A stretch of 15,972 bases of DNA from Eubacteriales bacterium (GCA_029974855.1 JARKQO010000175.1:1-15972), one strand, 5' to 3'; shown: positions 1 through 6,758, counted from the first letter of the stretch. Numbers and translations: made by a program. Notes: a model not told the origin generated them from the letters alone.

Positions 1-125
1 AAGCCGTTCATCCGCTGAAAGCCGCGTCCCGTGAACAGCAGGTCGGGGGTACGCGAAAGGGATTCCGGGGAGCGGGTTTGCCATTGCTTTTCGGGGTTGG
101 AATAACGGAAGGCAACGGTAGCCAT
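1..125 (-). CDS. Unidentified protein, N-terminal fragment (last visible gene of the sugar-ABC operon)
   Basis: Only the first 41 codons are present; the gene runs off the left edge. The start is the ATG at 125-123, supported by a strong AGGAGG ribosome binding site (complement of 131-136) five bases upstream. The visible peptide begins MATVAFRYSNPEKQWQ and contains DLLFTGRGFQRMNG, with no signal peptide or membrane segment. It starts 12 bp after the stop of the second permease, so it is almost certainly co-transcribed with the transporter. Genes in this position of CUT1 operons often encode glycoside hydrolases or other enzymes acting on the imported sugar, but the fragment is too short for me to recognise a family. 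Confidence 0.75.
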   Translation of the reverse strand, partial: MATVAFRYSNPEKQWQTRSPESLSRTPDLLFTGRGFQRMNG

Positions 126-137
126 GGGGTCCTCCTT

Positions 138-965
138 TTACTTATCCGCTCCGGCGGTGAGGCCGGAAATGATATACCGGGAGCAGAACAGGTAGATGAT
201 CACGATGGGGACCACCGAGATCACGATGGCCACATACATGGCTCCGTAATTCATTTTGTACAGGCCCTTGATGGTGGCGATCAGAACGGGCATGGTATAC
301 AGCTTCTGGTTGGAAAGGATGATCAAGGGGCCGATATAGTTGTTCCAGCAGGACACGAAGTGGAAGATGCACATGGTGGCGATGCCGGGGGTGATGCAGG
401 GCAAAATCAGCTGATGGAAAATGCGCGGCTCCGTGCAGCCCTCCACGCGCCCCGCCTCCAGCAGAGAATCGGGGATGGCTTGCTCCACAATGCCCTTGAG
501 GAAAAACACGCAGGTAGCGTTGGCCGCGCCGGTGGCAATGAAGGGCACATAGCTGTTCAGCAGGCCCAGGTTCATGTTCAGCCGGTAAAAGCCCACAATG
601 CTCAGCTGGGCGGGGAGCATCATGGAAAGCAGCAGCACCCAAAACAGCGTGTTGTGGAAGCGAAAGCGGTATTTGGCAAAGCCATAGGCGGTCATGGCCC
701 CAAAATAGCCGGTCAGGGCCGTGTAGGGAATGGCGATCAGCAAGCTGTTGAGAAATCCCCGCCAGATGTTGGATTTCTCCATCATGGTTTCATAGTTGGC
801 CATAAACTGGTTCCCGGGCAGAAGGTTGATGCGGGTGAGAATATCAAAGCTGGTATGGGTGCTGTTGATGAGGACCACATAAAAGGGCACCACGGAAAGC
901 AGCAGCAAAAAGCCCAGGAACAGGAAAAGCAGGCCCCGGGTAAGCCGTGAGTTAGGCTTTGCCAT
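138..965 (-). CDS. Carbohydrate ABC transporter permease, MalG/CUT1 type
   Basis: Inner-membrane subunit of a binding-protein-dependent sugar importer, 275 residues, the usual size for the MalG-like partner. It begins MAKPNSRLTRGLLFLF, with a first membrane helix at about residues 10-32 and a periplasmic loop after it. The cytoplasmic EAA loop that docks onto the ATPase is visible as LLEAGRVEGCTEPRIFHQLILP, a slightly divergent form (EAG for EAA). The ORF is open to 1028, but the ATG at 965 has a GGGAGGG ribosome binding site and starts where the family does. It overlaps the end of the upstream permease gene by 14 bp, indicating translational coupling and heterodimer assembly. The substrate cannot be read from the sequence. 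Confidence 0.93.
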   Translation of the reverse strand: MAKPNSRLTRGLLFLFLGFLLLLSVVPFYVVLINSTHTSFDILTRINLLPGNQFMANYETMMEKSNIWRGFLNSLLIAIPYTALTGYFGAMTAYGFAKYRFRFHNTLFWVLLLSMMLPAQLSIVGFYRLNMNLGLLNSYVPFIATGAANATCVFFLKGIVEQAIPDSLLEAGRVEGCTEPRIFHQLILPCITPGIATMCIFHFVSCWNNYIGPLIILSNQKLYTMPVLIATIKGLYKMNYGAMYVAIVISVVPIVIIYLFCSRYIISGLTAGADK

Positions 966-1854
966 GGCCGGACCCTCCCCTTTGCATCCCCCGCAGGGAC
1001 ATGGCCGACAGCACCGCGATGATGGCAAAAAGGCTTACCGATACCGCGCTGGCATAGCCGTAATTATGATTGCGGAACGCTTGGTTGTAAATATACATGG
1101 CGCTGGTGAGGATGGCCTTCTGGGGCGCGCCCATGCCGTCGGTGAGCACCGCGGGCACGTCGAAGAGCTGCATGCCCCCGATGATGGAGGTGACGGTCAG
1201 ATACAGCACCGTGGGGCGAATCAGCGGCAGCGTGATGAACGCATAGGTGCGCCATTTGCCCGCTCCGTCCACCATGGCGGCCTCGTACACGGATTCCTCC
1301 ACCGTGCCCATGGCGGCCATGATCAAAATGGTGGTATATCCGAACCACATCCACCATTGAATATAGGATACCACCCCCGGAGCCCATTGGGCCTTGGTGA
1401 GGAAGCCGATGGGCTCCTTCATGCCCAAGGACATCAGCAGCTGGTTGGCCACGGATTTATCGCCGTTGAGAAGCAGATTGAACAGAAGGCCTACGGAGGC
1501 GGCGGTGATCAGGTTGGGCAGGTAGAACGCGGCGCGAAAGAAGGCAACGCCCCGAAACCGGTTGAAGGTGAACAGGCCCGACAGCAGCAGCGCCACGCCG
1601 ATCTGGGGGATGAAGTTCCCCAGCCAGATCAGGGCGGTATTGCTGAAGGACCGGGCAAAGGTCTTGTCCTGGAAAAGCCGGTGAAAGTTGGCAAAGCCGA
1701 CGTCCGTGGCTTCCCGGATGCCGTCCCAGCTTTGAAAGCTCAAGCCAATGGTATGAAGGAAGGGATACAGGCCAAAGATGAAAAAAACCACGAAGTAGGG
1801 CGCGATAAAGAAATAGCCCCAATTCTGCTTCCCGGAAAGCCGCATGGGTTTCAT
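952..1854 (-). CDS. Carbohydrate ABC transporter permease, MalF/UgpA type
   Basis: The second channel subunit of the same importer, 300 residues. It starts MKPMRLSGKQNWGYFFIAPYF, the short basic N-terminus plus first helix typical of the UgpA/LacF-like group, which lacks the extra N-terminal helices of E. coli MalF. About six membrane helices are apparent. The EAA motif reads YEAAMVDGAGKWRTYAFITLP, with the conserved EAA, the Gly nine residues later and the LP end. Ribosome binding site AGGGGGGA precedes the ATG at 1854. It lies 57 bp after the binding-protein gene, a gap holding a strong hairpin, and overlaps the next permease by 14 bp. No ATPase gene is in the window, so a shared MsmK/UgpC-like ATPase encoded elsewhere is likely. 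Confidence 0.94.
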   Translation of the reverse strand: MKPMRLSGKQNWGYFFIAPYFVVFFIFGLYPFLHTIGLSFQSWDGIREATDVGFANFHRLFQDKTFARSFSNTALIWLGNFIPQIGVALLLSGLFTFNRFRGVAFFRAAFYLPNLITAASVGLLFNLLLNGDKSVANQLLMSLGMKEPIGFLTKAQWAPGVVSYIQWWMWFGYTTILIMAAMGTVEESVYEAAMVDGAGKWRTYAFITLPLIRPTVLYLTVTSIIGGMQLFDVPAVLTDGMGAPQKAILTSAMYIYNQAFRNHNYGYASAVSVSLFAIIAVLSAMSLRGMQRGGSGHGKA

Positions 1855-1874
1855 GGAGATTCCCCCCTTGAAGC

Positions 1875-1901
1875 CGGGGCGGGGAACTGGTCCCCGCCCC
1901 G
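1875..1901 (-). other. Intercistronic hairpin between binding-protein and permease genes
   Basis: An 11-bp perfect inverted repeat (arms 1875-1885 and 1891-1901, nearly all G:C) with a 5-nt loop lies in the 57-bp gap. There is no U-tract after it on the transcribed (minus) strand; the permease ribosome binding site follows almost at once. Such hairpins in sugar ABC operons commonly protect the upstream binding-protein mRNA from 3' exonucleases or partly attenuate read-through, giving excess binding protein over permease. The role here is inferred. Confidence 0.7.
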
Positions 1902-1911
1902 CGAAACCAAC

Positions 1912-3159
1912 TTACTCCACTACCAAGGTGGGATACGCGTTCAGCACATCCTCCTTGAACTGGGCAAGGGCGTCCTCCAGGCTCATGCCGTCGTAGGCAT
2001 AGGCCTTCACCGCGCTCAGGTAGGCGCTGTTGATCTGCTGATCGTAGGCGCTCATGCAGTCGGCGGGGATTTTGGCCATCTGCTGGTTGTAGAAGCCGTA
2101 CAGGTTCTGGCCCGCCAGCACAGCTTCCCCTTCCTTCGCGGCCAGCCTTTCATCCGCGGACTTCACCGCCACATACTCCCCGTACTGCGCCCCGTAGGCT
2201 TCCAGGGCCTCGGAATTGCAGGTGGTGTACTCCAGGAACTTCCAGGCCAGCTCCTTGTTGGGGCTGGTCTTGTTGATGCCCAGCCAGGTGCCGCCCTTTA
2301 CATAGGGCACCGGAGCCGCGCACAGGCCCCACTTGCCGGAGGTGTTCACGGCGGAGGGCTTCACCAGGAACTGATAGCCCCAGGTGGGCAGCACGTAGCA
2401 GAAGATTTCGTCCCCCTCCACGGCGGCAAACCAGTCGCCGCTCCAGGGGTCGGTGTTCAGGTCGTAGCCCTCCGCGGCGATGGTCTTGGCCATGTCAAAG
2501 AACTCCACCATGTTGTCCTCCACCACCAGCTTGCCTTCCACCACCCAGGGAGAGGTGCGGTTGGAGAACTGCATGTTGAAGATATCCTGCCAGGAGGCAA
2601 ACATCTTCACGCCGCCCTCCTTCATTTTGGCGGCCACGTCCAGCATGGCTTCGTTGGAAGTCAGCAGCTTCGCCACTTCCTCCGGCTCGGACACGCCCAG
2701 GACCCTCTCCGCGATGTCCCGGCGGTAGATGAGGGAGCCGGGGCTGGCCTGGAAGCTCAGCGCCTTCACCGCGCCCTGGCTGTCCGTGCCCACGGCGGCC
2801 ACATACTCCCAGATGTCCGGGAGATACTTTTCCACGCCATAGGGCTCTTCCCGCAGATCCTGCCAGAAGTCGGTCTCCACCAGATACTTCACATAGTCGG
2901 ACTCGCCGGTGAACACGTCGGGCGCGCCCTGGTTGTTCACGATGGCGGGCTCCAGCTTGGCCAGGAAATCCGCGTTGGGGATCACGGTCACTTCCACCTC
3001 GATGTTGGGATAGACCTGGTTGAAGCCCTCCACGAAGCGGGTCAGCTCGTCACCGGAGGACCATACGACGATTTTTCCAGACAGTTCCTCCGCAAAAGCG
3101 ACGCCCAGGGATGACAGGAGGAGTACAACGGTCAAGAGAGTGGCCAACATTTTTTTCAT
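1912..3159 (-). CDS. Extracellular sugar-binding protein of ABC transporter (family 1 solute-binding protein)
   Basis: Captures the sugar outside the membrane and delivers it to the two permeases. It is 415 residues. The start is the ATG at 3159, placed after an AGGAGG site; the longer open frame to 3258 overlaps lacI and adds an implausible N-terminus. Residues 1-24 form a signal peptide (MKKMLATLLTVVLLL then a VAFAEE cleavage region). The mature protein starts with the family-typical strand GKIVVWSSGDE, followed by FNQVYPNIEVEV and APDVFTGES. Later it has the aromatic ligand-cleft stretch LPTWGYQFLV and the WLGINKTSPNKELAWKFLEY segment common in this family. Unusually for a Gram-positive binding protein, the signal peptide has no lipobox cysteine. 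It starts 13 bp after lacI ends. Confidence 0.94.
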   Translation of the reverse strand: MKKMLATLLTVVLLLSSLGVAFAEELSGKIVVWSSGDELTRFVEGFNQVYPNIEVEVTVIPNADFLAKLEPAIVNNQGAPDVFTGESDYVKYLVETDFWQDLREEPYGVEKYLPDIWEYVAAVGTDSQGAVKALSFQASPGSLIYRRDIAERVLGVSEPEEVAKLLTSNEAMLDVAAKMKEGGVKMFASWQDIFNMQFSNRTSPWVVEGKLVVEDNMVEFFDMAKTIAAEGYDLNTDPWSGDWFAAVEGDEIFCYVLPTWGYQFLVKPSAVNTSGKWGLCAAPVPYVKGGTWLGINKTSPNKELAWKFLEYTTCNSEALEAYGAQYGEYVAVKSADERLAAKEGEAVLAGQNLYGFYNQQMAKIPADCMSAYDQQINSAYLSAVKAYAYDGMSLEDALAQFKEDVLNAYPTLVVE

Positions 3160-3172
3160 GGGAATACCTCCT

Positions 3173-4168
3173 TTATGATATCGTGATGGTGGCGCGGGCT
3201 TGGGCCACCGATCCTTCCGGAATAAGCTCGGGAGAAACCAAGCGCTTGACCACCTCAAAGCGCTCTCCCGACAGCCGCCTGAGAAGCAAAATCGCCAGCT
3301 CGCGGCCTATATCGTACACGGGTTGGCGTACCGTACACACCTTGGGCTCCGTCAGCAGGTGATGGCCCAGGCCGTCGTAGCCCGTGATGGAAAGCTCGCC
3401 GGGCACTTGAATCCCCAGGGTTTTGGCGGCCCGGATGGCCCCCAGCGCCAGCATATCCGAAGCGCAAACCAGGGCGGTCACCTCAGGGCAGGCCCGCAGC
3501 AGCGCCTGGGCCGCCGCAAAGCCCTGGTGCTCATGGTTTCCGGCGGAAACCATCCACTGGGGCGGAGGAATGATCCCTACCTCCCCCATTGCCTGGAGGT
3601 ATCCATTCTGGCGGTCGTTGGTATAGTCCTTATCCTCCGCCACGTTCAGCATGGCGATCCGCCGGTGCCCCAGCTCCGTCAGGTGCCGGGTGGCCTGGCA
3701 GGCGCCTTGCACGTTGTCCACATCAATGCAGTCCACGTCGGAGCGGGGCGTATGGCCAAAGAGCACCATGCAGCGGCCCATGCCGTTCACATATTCCGCC
3801 ATGGCGTCCACCTCGTTGGTGAACAGGCCCATCACGATATACCCGTCACAGGGGTGGACCAGCTTCCTGCTGCGCAGGATCAAAAAGGAATAGAGCTGGT
3901 TGCTGAGCACATCGCTGATGCCCGCGATCAGATGCATGGCAAAGCTGTTGGCCAAATCGATGTGCTCGGGAATATACACGTCAATGACCCCAAGGCGGTT
4001 GCTGGCCAGGGCGCGGGCGGCGGAATTCTGCACATACCCCACGTCCCGGATCGCCTTCTCCACCAGGTGGCGCGTGGTGGGCTTCACCCTATCCGGGGAG
4101 TTGATGACCCGGGAAACGGTCATCATGGAGATCCCCGCCGCCTGGGCAACATCCTTCAGGGTTGCCAT
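3173..4168 (-). CDS. LacI-family transcriptional repressor of the sugar operon
   Basis: A 331-residue regulator. Residues 1-60 are the LacI DNA-binding domain: TLKDVAQAAGISMMTVSRVIN is the helix-turn-helix and NSAARALASNRLG the hinge helix. The rest is a periplasmic-binding-protein-like effector domain, including VTALVCASDMLALGAIRAAK and GYDGLGHHLLTEPKVCTVRQP. The first subdomain looks shortened: after LYSFLILRSRK it goes straight to CDGYIVMGL, without the roughly 15-20 residue helix usually found there. It is the first gene of its own operon, 13 bp before the binding-protein gene. A perfect LacI-type operator lies between its promoter and start codon, so it very likely represses itself and the transporter. 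GGAGG (complement of 4181-4185) is the ribosome binding site, 12 bases from the ATG. Confidence 0.95.
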   Translation of the reverse strand: MATLKDVAQAAGISMMTVSRVINSPDRVKPTTRHLVEKAIRDVGYVQNSAARALASNRLGVIDVYIPEHIDLANSFAMHLIAGISDVLSNQLYSFLILRSRKLVHPCDGYIVMGLFTNEVDAMAEYVNGMGRCMVLFGHTPRSDVDCIDVDNVQGACQATRHLTELGHRRIAMLNVAEDKDYTNDRQNGYLQAMGEVGIIPPPQWMVSAGNHEHQGFAAAQALLRACPEVTALVCASDMLALGAIRAAKTLGIQVPGELSITGYDGLGHHLLTEPKVCTVRQPVYDIGRELAILLLRRLSGERFEVVKRLVSPELIPEGSVAQARATITIS

Positions 4169-4185
4169 TTAATCACAATTCCTCC

Positions 4186-4205
4186 AAATGTTAGCGCTAA
4201 CATTT
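4186..4205. promoter_or_regulatory. LacI-family operator, perfect 20-bp palindrome
   Basis: A perfect palindrome centred on TTAGCGCTAA, with flanks AAATG and CATTT. The central CG step and the TGTTAGCGCTAACA core are the standard form of LacI-family operators. It sits about 6-25 bases downstream of the predicted transcription start of the lacI operon and touches the GGAGG ribosome binding site, an ideal position for blocking transcription. The adjacent LacI protein is the obvious ligand. Confidence 0.9.
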
Positions 4206-4210
4206 CCTTG

Positions 4211-4246
4211 TGAAAATAGAATATCATACTTTTCCCGGAGCGTCAA
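4211..4246 (-). promoter_or_regulatory. Sigma-A promoter of the lacI-sugar ABC operon
   Basis: On the minus strand, TTGACG (complement of 4241-4246) and TATTCT (complement of 4218-4223) are separated by exactly 17 bp, giving a predicted start near 4211. The operator lies directly downstream and three phased repeats lie upstream. The TATGAT at 4223-4228 leaves only a 12-bp spacer and was not chosen. Confidence 0.72.
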
Positions 4247-4264
4247 TGGACTTGGGGAAATATT

Positions 4265-4291
4265 GCGAAATTTTAGCGAATGAGTAGCGAA
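4265..4291. repeat. Three phased GCGAA direct repeats upstream of the lacI promoter
   Basis: GCGAA occurs at 4265-4269, 4276-4280 and 4287-4291, exactly 11 bp apart; the last two copies extend to TAGCGAATG. Relative to the predicted start near 4211 they span about -54 to -80. Same-face repeats at one helical turn upstream of a -35 box are typical of binding sites for a transcription activator that binds as an oligomer. No regulator can be assigned. Confidence 0.5.
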
Positions 4292-4355
4292 TGCCGATAG
4301 ACGGGACTTGCGCAACAGGTCCCATCCCATACCCCGGCCATGGCCCCCGGCGCAT

Positions 4356-4380
4356 CCAAAAAGCGGCCCCGCTTCCGCCC
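4356..4380 (-). terminator. Possible intrinsic terminator after sigE
   Basis: On the minus strand a short GC-rich hairpin (AAGCG, loop, CGCTT; palindromic core at 4361-4374) runs directly into five T residues, about 55 bp after the sigE stop. The stem is short, so the call is tentative. It would separate sigE transcription from the lacI operon, which lies further along on the same strand. Confidence 0.4.
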
Positions 4381-4434
4381 CAGGGCGTTGGCAAGACCGC
4401 GAATCCAAAAGGTCCTTCTCCTATCCCCTTTCCC

Positions 4435-5154
4435 CTACCCGATCCTCTCCAGCTCCGTATGCAGCCTGCTCAAAATCCGCTTCTCCAGCCTGGATATATA
4501 GCTCTGGGAAATCCCCAGCAGGTCCGCCACCTCCTTCTGGGTCATTTCCTCCCTTCCCCCCAAACCGAACCTTAACGTAATGATCCGCTTCTCCCGGGCC
4601 CCCAGGTGGCTGAGGGCGTTGCGCAGCAGCTCCCGCTCGATCTCCTGCTCCAAATTCTGGGACACCGTGTCCGGCTGGGTGCCCAGCACGTCGCTGAGCA
4701 GCAGCTCGTTGCCGTCCCAGTCGGTTTTCAGGGGTTCGTCCAGGCTCACCTCCAGGCGCAGCTTGTTGGTTTTGCGCAGGAACATGAGAATTTCGTTTTC
4801 AATGCAGCGGCTGGCATAGGTGGCCAGCTTGATCTTCTTGTCCGGGTCAAAGGTGCCCACGGCCTTGATGAGGCCGATGGTGCCGATGGAGATCAGGTCC
4901 TCCAGGGGAATCCCGGTATTTTCAAAGCGCCGGGCGATAAACACCACCAGCCGCAGGTTGTGCTCAATCAGCCGGGCCCGGGCCCCCTCGTCCTGGTCCG
5001 CCAACCGCCGCACCAGCTCCTGCTCCTCCTGGAGGGACAGGGGGGCCGGCAGGGGGTCCGGCCCGCCGATGTAGAGCAGCTCCTTGGAAAACAGCTTGGC
5101 CAGCAGCCTTTGCAAAGCGGACTGAATACCGGAAAGCTCCTCAAAATAACGCAT
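4435..5154 (-). CDS. sigE: RNA polymerase sporulation sigma factor SigE (pro-SigE)
   Basis: The early mother-cell sigma factor of sporulation, 239 residues, the family length. The sequence closely follows known SigE proteins: mature start [13 protein letters not shown] at residue 28, region 2 as [16 protein letters not shown] and [19 protein letters not shown], then [16 protein letters not shown] (residues 108-123), [15 protein letters not shown] (145-159), and the region 4 helix-turn-helix [22 protein letters not shown] (205-226). Residues 1-27 are the pro-sequence that keeps the protein inactive and membrane-associated until SpoIIGA removes it. It has a strong AGGAGG site and lies 16 bp after spoIIGA, so the two form an operon. 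The sigG gene that commonly follows sigE is absent. Confidence 0.97.
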   Translation of the reverse strand: MRYFEELSGIQSALQRLLAKLFSKELLYIGGPDPLPAPLSLQEEQELVRRLADQDEGARARLIEHNLRLVVFIARRFENTGIPLEDLISIGTIGLIKAVGTFDPDKKIKLATYASRCIENEILMFLRKTNKLRLEVSLDEPLKTDWDGNELLLSDVLGTQPDTVSQNLEQEIERELLRNALSHLGAREKRIITLRFGLGGREEMTQKEVADLLGISQSYISRLEKRILSRLHTELERIG

Positions 5155-5170
5155 GATGCCCCTCCTTTTT

Positions 5171-6010
5171 CTACTTTTGTGACATCAGGGGAAGCTCCCC
5201 CGCCGGGGGCCGGGCCTTGGGCACGCCGGCCTCCAGGGGCCCGGGGGCCGGCAGCGCCGCCGAGGGCACCAAAGCCTGGATACCCTCATAGGCCGGGCCC
5301 GCCACCGCCACCATCACCTTGGCCTCCCGGAGCTTTCCATCCAAATAGAGGCGGCATCTCTCCGGGCGGAACACCGGCCACAGGCCCCGGCCCGCTGCCG
5401 TGCGCACGCTGAGCAGCCGAAAGCCCCTGGGCAGCTCCTCCAGGCTGCCCAGGCCCGGATATTCCGGGAACAGCACCCGGGCCGCCTTCAGGGAGATCAC
5501 CATCACCGGCAAGGAGGTAAGGGGGTCCCGCAGCAGGTTGCCGCTGTCCAGCATGGCCGGAAGGATCACGCCCTGGCCGTTTGCCACCAGCTCCACCTGC
5601 CGCACCTGCTCCCGGGTGCTGGGCAGCAGCGTGCTTAAGGTCCACAGCAGCAGGGCCAGCAGCAGCGCCAAGGACATGGACAGGGCCGGGGAGCCCCCCA
5701 TGCCCATCATCACCATGGCCGCGCCCCCGGGCAGCAGGGCGGCGCAAAAGGTGGTCACCAGCGCCCGGGCAAAGGCCGTCAGGCCCTCCCCTCCGTAGCA
5801 GATCCACACCGAGGCCAGGCATAAAAAAAGCGCCAGCTCCTGCTCCCGGGGCCTGTACAGCTGCCACAGGGCCCCCAGGCAGCCCAGCAGGCCGCTCAGC
5901 AGCAGCTTGGCCTTCCCAGGGGACCGCAGCCCCGCCAGCTTGCCGCCCAGCAGCAGGCTGACGGCGCACAGCGCCCCGTTCCACAGCCCATACGCCTCTG
6001 CGTGCACCAT
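5171..6010 (-). CDS. spoIIGA: Sporulation sigma-E processing peptidase SpoIIGA
   Basis: Membrane-bound aspartic protease that cleaves pro-SigE after a signal from the forespore. From the ATG at 6010 it is 279 residues, slightly shorter than the roughly 300 usual for the family. The first 130 residues are hydrophobic with about five helices, starting [22 protein letters not shown]. The cytoplasmic half carries [20 protein letters not shown] (residues 153-172), matching the family's active-site D-[ST]-G-N...DP pattern, with Asp155 as the catalytic residue. The end has the conserved-looking [13 protein letters not shown] followed by a Pro-rich tail. A longer frame opens at 6226, but its first 72 residues are charged and unrelated. 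Position directly before sigE supports the call; overall similarity to known SpoIIGA is low outside the motif. Confidence 0.88.
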   Translation of the reverse strand: MVHAEAYGLWNGALCAVSLLLGGKLAGLRSPGKAKLLLSGLLGCLGALWQLYRPREQELALFLCLASVWICYGGEGLTAFARALVTTFCAALLPGGAAMVMMGMGGSPALSMSLALLLALLLWTLSTLLPSTREQVRQVELVANGQGVILPAMLDSGNLLRDPLTSLPVMVISLKAARVLFPEYPGLGSLEELPRGFRLLSVRTAAGRGLWPVFRPERCRLYLDGKLREAKVMVAVAGPAYEGIQALVPSAALPAPGPLEAGVPKARPPAGELPLMSQK

Positions 6011-6043
6011 GGGCTCACCCCCCTCACCTTCCCGGGTACCCTC

Positions 6044-6049
6044 AGTATA
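6044..6049 (-). promoter_or_regulatory. Possible -10 element for the spoIIGA-sigE operon
   Basis: TATACT on the minus strand (complement of 6044-6049) lies 34 bp before the spoIIGA start. No good -35 box is found at 17 bp. In Bacillus this operon uses a Spo0A-dependent promoter with a poor or misplaced -35; a weak 0A-like TGTCGGT (6071-6077) lies upstream but matches the box at only part of its positions. Confidence 0.3.
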
Positions 6050-6226
6050 CGCGGGGCCCTGGCCGGAACATGTCGGTTTGGCCCGCGAAAAATGCCGCTC
6101 CTTGGAGGCGGGCCGGGCACGGTTTTTCATTTTTTGTTTCACAGCCGGAAGGAAAGGGTACTCCAAAAACGAATGAATATACGCAGGCATTTTCCATGAG
6201 TGCGGCGGTGGGAAGGAAGGATGCAC

Positions 6227-6499
6227 ATGGCATGCACGGTTTCAGTGGTCAATGGCACGCTGTCCCAGGAGGAGATTGACGCCTATATTTCCCGCGCCAC
6301 GGAGCGGTTTGGCGTGGAGCCCCGGCACATCCACATCAAGGTGGACGGGGACGAGGTGGAGCTGGACTATGACCTGCCCCAGCGGCCCTTTCACCGCATC
6401 CGCCGCATCACCGGCTACCTGGTGGGCACCCTGGAGCGCTTCAACAACGCCAAGCGCAGCGAGGAGCGGGACCGGGTGAAGCATGACTGCTGCGGCTGA
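6227..6499 (+). CDS. Small protein resembling the C-terminus of anaerobic ribonucleotide reductase (NrdD-like)
   Basis: A 90-residue soluble protein. Its C-terminal half, RRITGYLVGTLERFNNAKRSEERDRVKH, resembles the GY-hxx-xx-xWN-xGK-xxE-x-DR segment at the C-terminus of class III ribonucleotide reductases. Free-standing proteins of this kind are commonly annotated as anaerobic ribonucleoside-triphosphate reductase in Clostridia. The N-terminal half (ISRATERFGVEPRHIHIKVDGDEVELDYDLPQRPF) looks like a small alpha/beta unit. It lacks any glycyl-radical loop and cannot itself be a reductase. ATGs at 6221 and 6227 are in frame; 6227 has the better spacing to GGAAGGAAGG (6211-6220). It ends in HDCCG, so two terminal cysteines may bind metal. 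The function is unknown. It is divergent from spoIIGA. Confidence 0.75.
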   Translation: MACTVSVVNGTLSQEEIDAYISRATERFGVEPRHIHIKVDGDEVELDYDLPQRPFHRIRRITGYLVGTLERFNNAKRSEERDRVKHDCCG

Positions 6500-6650
6500 G
6501 CTTTGGTACTGGCAACTAAGCATGCCCAAAGAGCATCAGAAGGAATGAAAACGGGAGCAAGGAAAAGAAGGTCAACCAGGCTCCCGTCCCATCAAGGCCT
6601 TAGGCGGTGAAATGACTCCCTCCACCGTCTAAGGCTCGCGTAATCCCCAG
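6500..6650 (+). other. Hairpin-rich non-coding region, possible structured RNA or 3' UTR
   Basis: No credible ORF is present. Reading the plus strand, two strong stems are visible. One is 8 bp, arms 6551-6558 and 6580-6587, with a 21-nt A/G-rich loop. The other is 12 bp with one G.U pair, arms 6598-6609 and 6623-6634, extendable by two pairs to 6596-6636, with a 13-nt loop. A weaker CTTTGG/CCAAAG pairing lies directly after the upstream stop codon. A terminator follows at 6651-6680. The order stem, stem, terminator suggests a defined RNA element of about 150-180 nt, either the 3' end of the small gene's mRNA or a separate small RNA. I could not match it to a known riboswitch or to 6S, SRP or tmRNA. 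Confidence 0.5.
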
Positions 6651-6680
6651 GCAGGCCCTTCCCACCGGGGCCTGTTTTGC
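6651..6680 (+). terminator. Intrinsic terminator
   Basis: CAGGCCC (6652-6658) pairs with GGGCCTG (6668-6674) around a 9-nt loop, followed directly by TTTTGCTGT. It ends transcription of the small NrdD-like gene and the structured region after it. Confidence 0.75.
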
Positions 6681-6741
6681 TGTCCCTTCCGTTATGGGGG
6701 CTTTTGCCGCAAAACATAAGTGAATATTGGGTTTTGGCATA

Positions 6742-6758
6742 GTATGCAGCTTGCATAC
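6742..6758. repeat. Inverted repeat upstream of the exported-protein pair
   Basis: GTATGCA (6742-6748) and TGCATAC (6752-6758) form a perfect 7-bp inverted repeat with a 3-bp centre, 77 bp before the start of the DUF4430-like gene. Size and position fit a regulator-binding site. I could not place a convincing promoter around it. The rest of 6681-6834 shows nothing else clear. Confidence 0.45.

Noticed and set aside
964..3114. A 716-codon plus-strand open frame opposite the ABC permease and binding-protein genes
   Set aside because: Its translation is rich in His, Gly, Gln and Asp in a way typical of the antisense of GC-rich genes. It has no domain and lies entirely over well-supported genes on the other strand.
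3200..4213. A 337-codon plus-strand frame opposite lacI
   Set aside because: Shadow of lacI; it runs through the operator and promoter and has no recognisable domain.
4223..4228. TATGAT as the -10 box of the lacI operon
   Set aside because: It leaves only 12 bp to the TTGACG -35; TATTCT at 4218-4223 gives the standard 17-bp spacer.
4336..4345. GGCCATGGCC palindrome between sigE and lacI
   Set aside because: Short GC-rich palindromes are expected by chance here, and it does not sit at a useful distance from a promoter.
6011..6226. A longer N-terminus for SpoIIGA starting at 6226
   Set aside because: The added 72 residues are charged and unlike the family, would overlap the divergent gene's leader, and ATG 6010 fits the first membrane helix.
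6500..6650. A known riboswitch (c-di-GMP, THF, guanidine, ZTP) or 6S/SRP RNA
   Set aside because: None of the conserved core sequences of these classes is present, and the region lies after rather than before a gene's start.
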